Assembly: GCA_001302725.1 (NCBI GenBank)
Contig: LIZU01000006.1
Coordinates: 1-21,572, forward strand
Length of the DNA stretch: 21,572 nucleotides
Source of the DNA: a candidate division Zixibacteria bacterium DG_27
GTDB lineage: Bacteria; Zixibacteria; MSB-5A5; DG-27
Direction of reading: 5' to 3'
Shown: positions 1 through 8,239 of the stretch, piece after piece
Numbering within the stretch: position 1 is the first letter of the stretch
How the letters are laid out: every line of letters begins with the position of its first letter
Translations under genes and position numbers: made by a program
The notes under the pieces: generated by a model
Seen by the model: only the letters and a program-made list of their open reading frames with translations
What the model was told of the DNA's origin: nothing
The model's database searches: none

Positions 1-1
1 G

Positions 2-103
2 GAGGGCCTGAGAGCAGGAGCGAACCTGTATCTGATCAAGCCGATCCAGCCGGAGACTCTGGTTGCCCATATCAAGATGTTGCTGGGAGAGGTGGCAGAA
101 TGA
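2..103 (+). CDS. Response regulator receiver domain, C-terminal end (5' partial)
   Basis: Only the last 33 residues lie in the window. They read AGANLYLIKPIQPE followed by an amphipathic helix and a stop. This matches the end of a CheY-like receiver: the conserved Lys of the K-P motif at the end of beta5, then the alpha5 helix. The protein ends directly after alpha5, so no output domain follows the receiver; whether one precedes it cannot be seen. The stop codon overlaps the start of the next gene as ATGA, so the two are almost certainly co-transcribed and translationally coupled. The neighbouring CheA-type kinase is therefore a plausible phosphodonor (inference). The KPIQPE stretch recurs in the receiver-Fis protein at 11735, which suggests related receivers. 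Confidence 0.8.
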   Translation, partial: EGLRAGANLYLIKPIQPETLVAHIKMLLGEVAE

Positions 104-2391
104 ATCTGAGCCCGTCCCCGGAAGGACAGCTGAACACTAAAGAGAGCAATCTGTCCTCGGATCCTGAGCTCACAAAACAGTTCATCCTGGAAGTTAGGGA
201 ACATCTCCAGAGCCTGGAGCCCAATCTGCTGAAGCTGGAGGAGGAACCTGACAACCAGGAGGTATTGAACGACATCTTTCGCAGCATGCACACCATAAAG
301 GGGGCTTCCTCCTTTCTCAGATTTGAGAGAATGACGGAGATGAGCCACATGTTGGAGAACATCTTGGAGAAGCTTCGAAGGGGGAGCCTGAAGCCAAACT
401 CAGAGATAATTGACGTCATCCTTGAGGGCACAGACCTTCTGGGGGAATTGGCGGATGGCCTGGCCGCCGGAAAAACCTCGGTATTGGAGAGAGGGAAACT
501 CCCCATAGATGAAAAGCTCAGGCAAATTGAAGAATCATTTCTTGAGTCCGGGCAAGCTGGCAGGCACGGAGAGCAGCCCGACCCCAAGTGGGCTCAGAGA
601 AGGGATGCTCTCAGAAAGGGTGAGAAGAAGACGACGGCGAAGCGCAAAACCGCCACCACTCCAGAGATGAAGGCCTTCCTGCAGGCCGCCCGACAGCACC
701 TGGATGTGATGAAGGATTGTCTCGATCAGATGGAAAGGGGACAAATCAGTCAGGCCTCTCTGGATAACTACCTCCGGGCGATTCATAGCCTGCGCAATTC
801 CGCCTCCTACATGAAGCTAGAGCCGGTGGAGAGTCTGATGGCCAAGGAGGAGAAATTAGTAGAGAAATTCAGGGCCGGTGAAATTGAGCTCTCCTCTCCG
901 GTCATGGCATTGCTCCTTCAAACCCACGATTTCGTAAAGGGGCTGATTGAAAGCCCAGATGAGCAGGGAGCCGAGGTCGAGATAGCCCAGCTTCTGACCG
1001 ATCTCGCTCGAGCCTCCCAGGGAGAGTTGAAGCCGCCGCGCCTGGGAGAAATCCTGGTGTCCCAGGGGAAGGTCAGCGAAGAAGACCTCCAGGAAGCGCT
1101 TCAGGATCAAAGGCCCTTAGGCGAGATCCTAATAGATCGGAAGAAGGTCACCAGAGAGGATGTGAAGAAAGCCCTGGACAGACAGGCGGCCTTGAGAGTC
1201 GAAAAAGCTGTCACGGTGGAAGACACCGTCCGGGTGGAGAGGTCGAAATTGGACCACCTGCTGAAGCTCGCCGGAGAGCTGACCGTCAATCGCGACCGCT
1301 TTCTCCTTCTCACCCAGAAAATGAGATCTGATCCGGAGGGTTCAGAGATACAGGACGAACTGGAAAAGGCGACCGCCTCCCTAGAGGAGATATCGAGTGA
1401 CCTGCAAGGCACCGTCAGGAAGGTATGTATGGTGCCCCTCAATTCGGTGTTCAGGAGGTTGCCTCGGATAGTCAGAGACCTAGCCCGGCAAAAAGGGAAG
1501 AAGATCGAACTCGAAATCCTAGGCGGCACGATTCAGGTGGATAAGGTCATTGTCGATAGGCTGGCTGATCCCCTTCTACATTTGGTTCGGAATGCCGTCG
1601 ACCACGGAATTGAGAGCCCCGCGGTGAGAAGAGAACTTTCGAAGTCAGAGGCAGGTCTGGTAACCGTGAGGGCTTTTCACGAGGGTCAAAACCTCATGAT
1701 CGAGGTGGAGGACAATGGAGAGGGAATGAGCCCGGTCCAGATACGGGAGCGGGCGGTGGAAAGAGGGATGCTCAGCAGCATGGAAGCACAGGCACTGGAT
1801 GATGCTCAAGCGCTCGATCTGCTATTTGCTCCCGGTTTCAGCACCGCCGCGGAGGTGACCAGCCTCTCCGGTCGAGGCGTAGGATTGGATGTAGTGAAAC
1901 GCAACGTCCGAAGCCTGAATGGTCACATAACCACCACCACCGACCGGCATCAGGGGACTAAATTCTCCCTGCGATTGCCCTTGACCCCGGCGACTGTGGA
2001 GGTTTTGATGATAGAAACTTGTGGGAACGTCTTCGCTTTACCTGTAACTGCCGTTGAGGAGGTGCTATCAGTCAAGCCTGAGCAGGTAAAGTCTACATCT
2101 GGGGAGAAGGTGGTCGTCACCCCAGACCAAACCTTGAAAATCGTGGAGCTATCTGCGCTTCTGAAGCTGCCCTCCCGCGGGGTAGAGCGAAACGAAATGC
2201 AGGTGGTGGTGGTGGGAGAAGAGGGCAGCCGGGTCGGCCTGGTCGTGGACGCCATCCGGGAAAAAGAACAGATTGCTGCAAAACCACCTGAAGGCCCGCT
2301 GGCTCGAACCGACGGCTTTTCGGGAGCCACTCTATCGGGCAAAGGCGAGGTGGTGCCGATTCTGAACCCCTCGGATCTTTTGAAGCTGTGA
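100..2391 (+). CDS. cheA: CheA-type histidine kinase with two HPt-like domains and an MshEN-like tandem motif
   Basis: A 763-residue cytoplasmic kinase of the CheA family, which autophosphorylates an HPt histidine and passes the phosphate to receiver proteins. Residues 25-115 form an HPt domain with His64 in MHTIKGAS. Residues 190-285 look like a second, degenerate HPt (His229 in AIHSLRNSASYM). Residues 314-337 and 339-362 are two consecutive 24-residue units of the pattern LGEIL-x(13)-L/V-x(2)-AL-x(2)-Q, resembling the c-di-GMP-binding MshEN/GspE-N motif. Residues 375-440 form the dimerisation domain. The ATPase domain shows the N box (HLVRNAVDHG, 494-503), G1 (DNGEGM, 538-543) and G2 (GRGVGLDVV, 591-599). 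Residues 625-763 are a CheW-like regulatory domain. No methyl-accepting receptor, CheW, CheR or CheB gene is visible, so it could serve chemotaxis, motility or another pathway. The start is fixed by the ATGA overlap with the upstream receiver gene; GAGAGG lies just upstream. Confidence 0.93.
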   Translation: MNLSPSPEGQLNTKESNLSSDPELTKQFILEVREHLQSLEPNLLKLEEEPDNQEVLNDIFRSMHTIKGASSFLRFERMTEMSHMLENILEKLRRGSLKPNSEIIDVILEGTDLLGELADGLAAGKTSVLERGKLPIDEKLRQIEESFLESGQAGRHGEQPDPKWAQRRDALRKGEKKTTAKRKTATTPEMKAFLQAARQHLDVMKDCLDQMERGQISQASLDNYLRAIHSLRNSASYMKLEPVESLMAKEEKLVEKFRAGEIELSSPVMALLLQTHDFVKGLIESPDEQGAEVEIAQLLTDLARASQGELKPPRLGEILVSQGKVSEEDLQEALQDQRPLGEILIDRKKVTREDVKKALDRQAALRVEKAVTVEDTVRVERSKLDHLLKLAGELTVNRDRFLLLTQKMRSDPEGSEIQDELEKATASLEEISSDLQGTVRKVCMVPLNSVFRRLPRIVRDLARQKGKKIELEILGGTIQVDKVIVDRLADPLLHLVRNAVDHGIESPAVRRELSKSEAGLVTVRAFHEGQNLMIEVEDNGEGMSPVQIRERAVERGMLSSMEAQALDDAQALDLLFAPGFSTAAEVTSLSGRGVGLDVVKRNVRSLNGHITTTTDRHQGTKFSLRLPLTPATVEVLMIETCGNVFALPVTAVEEVLSVKPEQVKSTSGEKVVVTPDQTLKIVELSALLKLPSRGVERNEMQVVVVGEEGSRVGLVVDAIREKEQIAAKPPEGPLARTDGFSGATLSGKGEVVPILNPSDLLKL

Positions 2392-2688
2392 TATGACCCT
2401 TTCCTGACCAGATCGAAAAGTTGGAGGGCAGGTTGGGTTTCACAGCCTCACCAAACCAGTGATATTCAGGATCGACAGCTACCGGGCCAAGTCTTTTGAT
2501 TTGTTCCTGCTGCCACTGCCCGCACGAACGAGGGCTACAGTCGGTCAGAACGATCCATCTCTGCAAATCAGAAAGGCGCCCAGCTAAAGCGCGGTCATGT
2601 CGAGAGAGCTTTTGAGTGGAGAGGTGAGGCCCGGGAGAGGGGAGGGTCGATGGTTCCCAGCTCACGAAGCACACTTCGGCCGGGACTG
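2392..2688. other. Intergenic gap between convergent genes, possible gene remnant
   Basis: This gap separates the ends of cheA (+) and the ECF ATPase gene (-). No clear intrinsic terminator was seen for either. The minus strand stays open through about 2674-2395 and beyond, into the antisense of cheA. Its translation contains a protein-like stretch (HDRALAGRLSDLQRW, then IVLTDC) loosely reminiscent of the C-terminal half of some D12-class adenine methyltransferases, but no catalytic motif is present and the frame finishes by running antisense through cheA. I treat it as unassigned sequence, perhaps a decayed gene. Confidence 0.4.
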
Positions 2689-4530
2689 TCAGTTGTTCCG
2701 GGCCGTCTCGGTGCGGATGAGATTCCTTGCTATCTGGGAGGCGGTCTGCTTCAGAGTCAGATCACCGTAGCTGACCTCCCAACCCTGGTCTTCGAGGTTC
2801 CGCAGCAGTGTTAGATGGTCGGGAAGAACCAGTCCCGACTTCAGGACCGCCTCCGGCCAACTCCCTCTGTCAGTTGAGGGTAAGTCGGCAGTTATTCTTC
2901 CCTCCTTGAGAATTATCAACCTGCTGCTGAGCTCAAATATGGCCTCAAGATCGTGGGAGATGAGCAGTATGGAGGTGCCACCTTCGTGGATTCTGCTCAG
3001 GCTCTGCTTCAGTTTCACCGTGGCTTCGGGATCAAGAGCGATAAAGGGTTCATCCAGTATCAGAAGCTCCGGTTTCATCGCAAGAATTGAGGCGATGGCG
3101 ACCCTCCTCTGCTCACCGCCGGAGAGAGCGTGAACTTGGCGGTCGGAAAATGCCTCCGCCCCCAAATCCACCAGTTGTAACGAACGTTCAAGTTCTGCCT
3201 TTAGCTTCCCACCACTGAATCCGAGGTTTTTGAGTCCGTATACAATGTCCTCAGAGACTGTCTCGCGAAAAAACTGCCTTTCGGGGAATTGAAGAATCAA
3301 GCCAACCCTGGGGCCGCCCTCTTTCTCCCGGGAAAACGTAACTCTCCCCGAAGTAGGCTTCAGAAGACCCGAAATCAGATTGGCGAGAGTGGTCTTGCCG
3401 GAGCCGGTCGGTCCGATCAGGCCCACGAATTCACCGACGCTGATGGAGAGGTTCACCTCCGAGAGGACCTCTTCTGGCTTGGAGGCGAAATCGCGGTAGC
3501 GAAAGGAGAGTTCTTCAAGACTCACGATCTTGTCGGGATTCTTGCCCTTGCCCAAGCCCGAAGGCTCCTCTCTGGCTCCACCTCTTCGAATAGCTGTCTC
3601 CGATTCAATGCGGTTCCACTTCTTCTGAAGTGACACCAGGGAGTGTAGGAATTCCTCCGCTCGACAAGGTTCCCCCATGATTCTCAGGCCCCGTTCTTTC
3701 AGCATCTGCTGCAATCTGCCGAGTTGTGGGGGGCGCAGCCCTATGCTCTCGAGGGGCTCAATATGCGAGAACACCTCCGGGGGGCTCCCCTCCAAGAACA
3801 CCTTTCCCTGGTTCAAGACCACAACCTTCTGAGCCAGGCACGCCTCCTCCGGGAACTGAGTGATATGAACAGTTGTCAACTTCCGGGGGGAACCCAGATT
3901 CACCTCTTTCTGGGGGCCGCGGAAGGGATCAGGTTTACCCCGGTCAAGGCAGCCGCGGACCGGCTGGGAGCCGATCCTATCCAGAACGGAGAGGATCTCA
4001 GCTCTTCCGGTGGGATCCAGAAACGAGGTGGGCTCATCCAAGATGAGGTAGGCCGGCCCCATGGCCATCACCGAGGCTATTGCCAGGCGCTGCTTTTCAC
4101 CCCCCGAGAGCCTGTTTGGTGAATGAAAGCGGTATCTCTCCAAATCGAACTCCCCCAGAGCCCAATCTATGTGCGCTCTCATCTCTTCCGGAGGCAGACC
4201 CAGATTTTCAAGTCCGAAGGCCACCTCCCTCTCCACGGTTACTGAGACCAGCTGGTTATCGGGGTTCTGGAAGATCAGACCCACCAGGGTCCGAAGTCTC
4301 TCTCGTTGTTCCGGGCTTTTAGGGTCTAATCCGCCTATCTTCAATTCTCCTGAGGTCGTAAAGAGGATCCCGGCCAAAAGATGTGCCAGGGTGGACTTTC
4401 CGGAGCCGTTGGGTCCTATTATGGCGATATAGCCCCCCTCCGGAATCGAAAAACTCATTCCCCGGATTGCCGGGAGAAGAGAGCCACTCTGATCCTTGTA
4501 TGAGAAATGGAGATCTTTTGCTTCTATCAT
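2689..4530 (-). CDS. ecfA: Fused ECF-type transporter ATPase (two ABC domains in one chain)
   Basis: A 613-residue protein with two ABC ATPase domains, equivalent to fused EcfA-type energising subunits of energy-coupling-factor (CbiO-like) importers for vitamins or metal ions. Domain 1: Walker A GPNGSGKS (39-46), Q-loop FQNPDNQ (87-93), signature LSGGEKQR (141-148), Walker B LILDEP (162-167), H-loop His222 in HITQFPEEA. Domain 2: Walker A GPTGSGKT (373-380), Q-loop QFPERQ (414-419), signature LSGGEQRR (469-476), Walker B LLILDEP (489-495), H-loop His526. The frame is open up to a TTG at 4593, but homology begins at the ATG at 4530 (MIEAKDLHFSY); the Shine-Dalgarno match there is weak. Oddities: about 26 extra residues (190-215) lie between the D-loop and H-loop of domain 1, and no EcfT or substrate-binding EcfS gene is in view. 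Confidence 0.92.
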   Translation of the reverse strand: MIEAKDLHFSYKDQSGSLLPAIRGMSFSIPEGGYIAIIGPNGSGKSTLAHLLAGILFTTSGELKIGGLDPKSPEQRERLRTLVGLIFQNPDNQLVSVTVEREVAFGLENLGLPPEEMRAHIDWALGEFDLERYRFHSPNRLSGGEKQRLAIASVMAMGPAYLILDEPTSFLDPTGRAEILSVLDRIGSQPVRGCLDRGKPDPFRGPQKEVNLGSPRKLTTVHITQFPEEACLAQKVVVLNQGKVFLEGSPPEVFSHIEPLESIGLRPPQLGRLQQMLKERGLRIMGEPCRAEEFLHSLVSLQKKWNRIESETAIRRGGAREEPSGLGKGKNPDKIVSLEELSFRYRDFASKPEEVLSEVNLSISVGEFVGLIGPTGSGKTTLANLISGLLKPTSGRVTFSREKEGGPRVGLILQFPERQFFRETVSEDIVYGLKNLGFSGGKLKAELERSLQLVDLGAEAFSDRQVHALSGGEQRRVAIASILAMKPELLILDEPFIALDPEATVKLKQSLSRIHEGGTSILLISHDLEAIFELSSRLIILKEGRITADLPSTDRGSWPEAVLKSGLVLPDHLTLLRNLEDQGWEVSYGDLTLKQTASQIARNLIRTETARNN

Positions 4531-4639
4531 GGTCTGGAATATAAGCCACCTCGGAGGGGGTGTCAATTTCGCCCCAGAGGCCGGAGCTGCCAATCTCTCA
4601 CTGGAGATGAATCGCCCCCGGCCAGGTGGAGGTCTCTGC

Positions 4640-4690
4640 CGGGTAGCCAGCTGGTGATTGGTGAGTGGTTAGAAGTGGGTAATAGACCGC
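4640..4690. repeat. Degenerate 7-bp repeat, intergenic
   Basis: The gap between the ECF ATPase and HEAT genes contains the successive heptamers GGTGATT, GGTGAGT and GGTTAGA, then AGTGGGT, starting near 4652. Similar degenerate heptads occur in two other intergenic gaps of this window (near 12586-12614 and 18742-18762). They may be remains of short tandem repeats; no function is known to me. Confidence 0.45.
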
Positions 4691-4705
4691 TGCAGGTGGC
4701 TGCTG

Positions 4706-6949
4706 TTAATCACTGAGGGCCGATTGCTGTTCTGTAGGGACTTCACTAATCGTGTTGGGGCTCCCTCTCTCAATTTGATCTAAGAGGGAGGAGGCGGCCG
4801 CCTGGAGGTTGTCCCTCTTCTTGAGGAGTCTGCCGGTGGTTGCTTTTCGGTTTTTGTATTTTCTCAGTTTGAACAACGAGGCTTCATCACCGATCTGAGC
4901 CAGGGCGCTTAGAGCCAAAACCCTGAGATCCGACATCTCCTTCTTGGGCAAACCTAGCTCCTTGAGATAATTCTCGTCCTCCAGAATGGTGAAAAGGAAG
5001 TCCCTGGAGGCCTCGCCCCCAAGTCTTCCAAGCACGTTCACTAGCGTGGGCAAGGAATCGGGATGTTTCCGGGAGAGGGCAATCAGATCTTGAGCCTCTT
5101 CGGCTTTTGCGACTTGTCCCAGGGCGACAATGGCTCGGTTGCGCACCTTGGGATCTCTATCATCAGCAAGGATCATTAGAAGTTTTGCTGCGGCTTCCCC
5201 TCCGATCTTCTCAGCCGCGGTCACTATTTCATATCTGACCCGGCGGTCAGTGCAGTCGCTCAACCTGAAAAGAATGTTGATTCCTTCGGGGTTTCTGAGT
5301 TCGCGGATCACAAAAATGGCGTTCCTGGCCCGATACCACTGTTCCTTCTCCAAGTATCCGTCGGGCTGTTCACCTTCCAAAGGCTCTAAGTCTCTCAAGA
5401 GTAACTCACAGGCCCAAAGAGCTTTGTCCCCGCCACGCCTCAGAGCTTTCAAGCAGCTCAGGCGTACGGACTTATCCGGGTTGGTAAATATCTCGGTCAG
5501 TCTCCTGAAAGCCTCTCTGTTCCCTATTGCCAGAATCAGGTCCACTGCCTGCTCGCGGCCTTCGGGTTTGCCACCGGCGATTTCGGAGACGAGTTTTTCC
5601 ACCACCGCCGGGTCCATAGTTTCAGTTAGAATTTCTCTGTTGCTGGCGAAGGTGCCCAAACCTCTGGATTCTCTGTGTTCCCCCAGAACCGATAAGGCCT
5701 TCTTTGCCAATGCTAGGCGGTCTAGCAGGATTAACTCTCTGGCAAGTTCCAAAAGCAAACCCTCGGACTCCTTGCTGGGAGTCTTAAGATAGAAGTTATG
5801 GGAATACTGGATTAAGCTCCCCAAGAATGTCTCCGGGGCGTTTTGGGAGACAGCATCCGCCATCCCGGTCAAATATTCCGAGACCCTCTGTTTCTGTTGT
5901 TCCGTCCCTTTTTCCAAAATCTGACTCAACTGCCCTAGAAGCTTGGAGAGGTTTTGCCAGTTCTCCAAGGAAACACACCCCTTAACCAAGGTTCTGAACT
6001 CCTCATTTGAGGGTGGTTTCTCCCCCTCGTTCCTTAGGGTCTCGATGATTCTTTCGGACTTATCCAGTAAGCTCCACTGTTTCACCACCTTCGGCTTCAG
6101 AAGCTCCAGAATTTCCCGTCTATCCCATCCCCTGGCGAGAAAGTCATTTAGAAGTGGTCTTAAAAAATTCGCCTGATCCCGACCGGAGGTGAAGGTGTCA
6201 ATGATCTTCTTCAAAATCGCCGTTCTTCTCGATTGTGGTAGGTCCGTCAAATTCAAGCCCGGCAGCACCTCTTTTAGAATCCGAGCCGACTCCTCGTCTG
6301 GCACGCTCTTCACACTTTCGGCGATTGATTTTGCGGCCACCTCCCAGCGAACACCGGATCCGAAGATTTCGGCAGTGGCCTCTTCATCGAGCTTCCCTTC
6401 GGAGGCGAAGAATCTGGCCAATTTCTCAGGCTCCTCCTGCAAGAGATTACTGGCCTTGTCAAATAACAAGGATGAGCCTGTCTCCCCCTCTGGCACTTGA
6501 CTGAACTCTTCGCTGTTAACTTTGATGGAGGTGATCCCCTTTTCCATCCAGAGAGCCTGGAGGTCGGCGGAGGTGTCTCTCTCTCTGCTGTTGAGGAAAC
6601 TTAAAAGACAATGGAGGTCCTGTTTGGTGAGAGTGTCACTGAACACTAAGCTCTTCACCCCCAATAGATCAAAATCCGAAAGTAAGTCTGCCACAAAATC
6701 GCGACCCCGAAGGTAGAAACCCTCAATGATGAGGTCCGGACCCCAGACCACAAGGTGGATAGAGGTCTTCATCCAAAAGATTTTCTGAAAATGCTGGTAG
6801 GGGCTTTCTATCGCGTTCTCCAAGGCGTTATGCCCTGGAGGATACAGAGAGAAGATTTTGGAGGTAACATGAATCTCTCTTAAGAGTTCCTCCAGGGATT
6901 TCCTCAAATCCCGGAGCACTGCTTTGTCGGCCGTTTTTTCCTCGCTCAT
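4706..6949 (-). CDS. HEAT-repeat protein, unknown function
   Basis: A 747-residue, probably soluble protein with no signal peptide or membrane segment. The first 130 or so residues form a conserved-looking alpha/beta region (IFSLYPPGHNALENAI, then WGPDLIIEG). I have seen this SLYPPGHP-like N-terminus only as an uncharacterised domain joined to helical repeats (recollection, not checked). The middle is helical. Residues from about 445 to the end contain HEAT/PBS-type repeats: VRLSCLKALRRGGDKAL, VRYEIVTAAEKIGGEAA, VRNRAIVALGQVAKAEEA, and LRVLALSALAQIGDEAS. Such solenoids are usually protein-binding scaffolds. The frame stays open to a TTG at 6967, but the ATG at 6949 has AAGGT eight bases upstream and is preferred. 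The gene lies 175 bp upstream of the ECF ATPase gene and 132 bp downstream of the propeller lipoprotein gene on the same strand, so operon membership is possible but not tight. Confidence 0.85.
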   Translation of the reverse strand: MSEEKTADKAVLRDLRKSLEELLREIHVTSKIFSLYPPGHNALENAIESPYQHFQKIFWMKTSIHLVVWGPDLIIEGFYLRGRDFVADLLSDFDLLGVKSLVFSDTLTKQDLHCLLSFLNSRERDTSADLQALWMEKGITSIKVNSEEFSQVPEGETGSSLLFDKASNLLQEEPEKLARFFASEGKLDEEATAEIFGSGVRWEVAAKSIAESVKSVPDEESARILKEVLPGLNLTDLPQSRRTAILKKIIDTFTSGRDQANFLRPLLNDFLARGWDRREILELLKPKVVKQWSLLDKSERIIETLRNEGEKPPSNEEFRTLVKGCVSLENWQNLSKLLGQLSQILEKGTEQQKQRVSEYLTGMADAVSQNAPETFLGSLIQYSHNFYLKTPSKESEGLLLELARELILLDRLALAKKALSVLGEHRESRGLGTFASNREILTETMDPAVVEKLVSEIAGGKPEGREQAVDLILAIGNREAFRRLTEIFTNPDKSVRLSCLKALRRGGDKALWACELLLRDLEPLEGEQPDGYLEKEQWYRARNAIFVIRELRNPEGINILFRLSDCTDRRVRYEIVTAAEKIGGEAAAKLLMILADDRDPKVRNRAIVALGQVAKAEEAQDLIALSRKHPDSLPTLVNVLGRLGGEASRDFLFTILEDENYLKELGLPKKEMSDLRVLALSALAQIGDEASLFKLRKYKNRKATTGRLLKKRDNLQAAASSLLDQIERGSPNTISEVPTEQQSALSD

Positions 6950-7081
6950 AGCTGCTACCTTTTCCAAGGAAAAGGGGTGGTGTCATGCCCCACCCGGTTC
7001 TATGAACTCGTCGTACTACTGATCAGACTAGTGATTTCCCCTCCTCTATGATAACGGCAGCGTGAGAGCAAACTTTATACT

Positions 7082-8239
7082 TTACCTGGAACTTTTAGGG
7101 GCAAGGCAATACAGATGCCCGTCACTGGAGGCCATATAGATTCTGCGGTCGTAGATGACCGCGGAGGCTTTCAGCATCCCTCCTGTGCGGTATTTCCACA
7201 GGAGTTGACCGGTTTGTCTGTCGAGGAGGTATAAATGGAAGTCGAAGGAAGGACACAGCACCAAATCCTCCGTCACCAGAGGGGGGGCTTGGATGAGGCT
7301 GCCGGTTTCGAAGCTCCACAGGACTTCACCGCTCTCGACTTCGACGGCGTATAGCTTCCGGTCGTTGCTCCCGAAGAAAAGCATCCCCCCCACGACCGCC
7401 GGGGAGGAGAATACCTCCCCACCGGTTTTGAGCCTCCAGAGCTGTCTTCCCCCCGCAACCGTTAGGGCATACAGGCAGCTGTCGGTAGAGCCGAAAAAGA
7501 CCAGGGAGTCCGAAACCGTGGGGCCGGCAGTTACGCTCCCCCCGGCTTTGAATTCCCAGCGGAGTTCACCGCTCTCGGCATCCAAGGCGTAGAGGTGACG
7601 GTCCTCTGAGCCGCAGAATATCTTCTCTCCACCTTTGGCGGGAGAAGTTATGATACCTCCGGCGGTTTTGAAGCGCCAGACTAACTCACCTCTGGAAGAG
7701 GCGAAAACCAAAAGATAGCCATCACCAGTCCCAACGGCAACCTTATCGTCGAAGACCAGGGGGGAGGTGGAAACGTCTCTTGCCAGCTGGCGCCAGACCG
7801 TATCTCCGTTTTTCAGATTGATTGTCACCAACTGGTCTCCCCCCCTCTCCGTCGCCGCAAACAAAAGATTGCCCTTCAGGGCACAGCTCGAAGAGACACT
7901 TCCCTTGAGCCCCAAGTCAGTGATCTTTCTCCCACTTTTTGCATCCAGGATATAGAGTCTCTTCGCCAGGTTACCGAAGTATACTAGCCCGCCCCTTATG
8001 CACGGAGAGGCGGTAATTGGAGCGGAGGTCTCGAAGCGCCACACCAGACCCAGGGGAGGTCGAATCCTCTCCGAAGAAAAGGAGGTTCTCAGCTCGTTCC
8101 CCTTGTATGTGGTCCAGGGCGAGTCATTGCTGTCGCCGTAAGAGCTCATCAGTCTCTGGGGATACTTGGGACCACAGGATGAAAAGAAGGCGAGTGCAAA
8201 AAAAAGGGAGAACAACTTCAGTTTAGAGTTGATCTTCAT
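7082..8239 (-). CDS. PQQ-like beta-propeller lipoprotein (BamB-like)
   Basis: A 385-residue predicted lipoprotein. The N-terminus (MKINSKLKL, hydrophobic core, then AFFSSC) is a lipoprotein signal with the acylated cysteine at residue 22. The rest is built of about eight blades of the PQQ/BamB type, each with a pattern like GSxDxxLYALDxxSGxxxWxFxxGGxxxxSP; examples run through GSEDRHLYALDAESGELRW, GSTDSCLYAL and GSNDRKLYAVEVESGEVLW. The family includes BamB, the propeller lipoprotein of the outer-membrane assembly machine, but also many propellers of unknown role, and no enzyme-specific residues are evident. Its ATG shares one base with the stop of the upstream gene (TGATG), so the two are translationally coupled. 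That upstream gene encodes a barrel protein, so a shared role at the outer membrane is a reasonable inference. Confidence 0.88.
   Translation of the reverse strand: MKINSKLKLFSLFFALAFFSSCGPKYPQRLMSSYGDSNDSPWTTYKGNELRTSFSSERIRPPLGLVWRFETSAPITASPCIRGGLVYFGNLAKRLYILDAKSGRKITDLGLKGSVSSSCALKGNLLFAATERGGDQLVTINLKNGDTVWRQLARDVSTSPLVFDDKVAVGTGDGYLLVFASSRGELVWRFKTAGGIITSPAKGGEKIFCGSEDRHLYALDAESGELRWEFKAGGSVTAGPTVSDSLVFFGSTDSCLYALTVAGGRQLWRLKTGGEVFSSPAVVGGMLFFGSNDRKLYAVEVESGEVLWSFETGSLIQAPPLVTEDLVLCPSFDFHLYLLDRQTGQLLWKYRTGGMLKASAVIYDRRIYMASSDGHLYCLAPKSSR

Noticed and set aside
5130..5792. 220-codon open frame on the plus strand
   Set aside because: Antisense to the HEAT-repeat gene; Ser/Arg/Leu-rich shadow translation.
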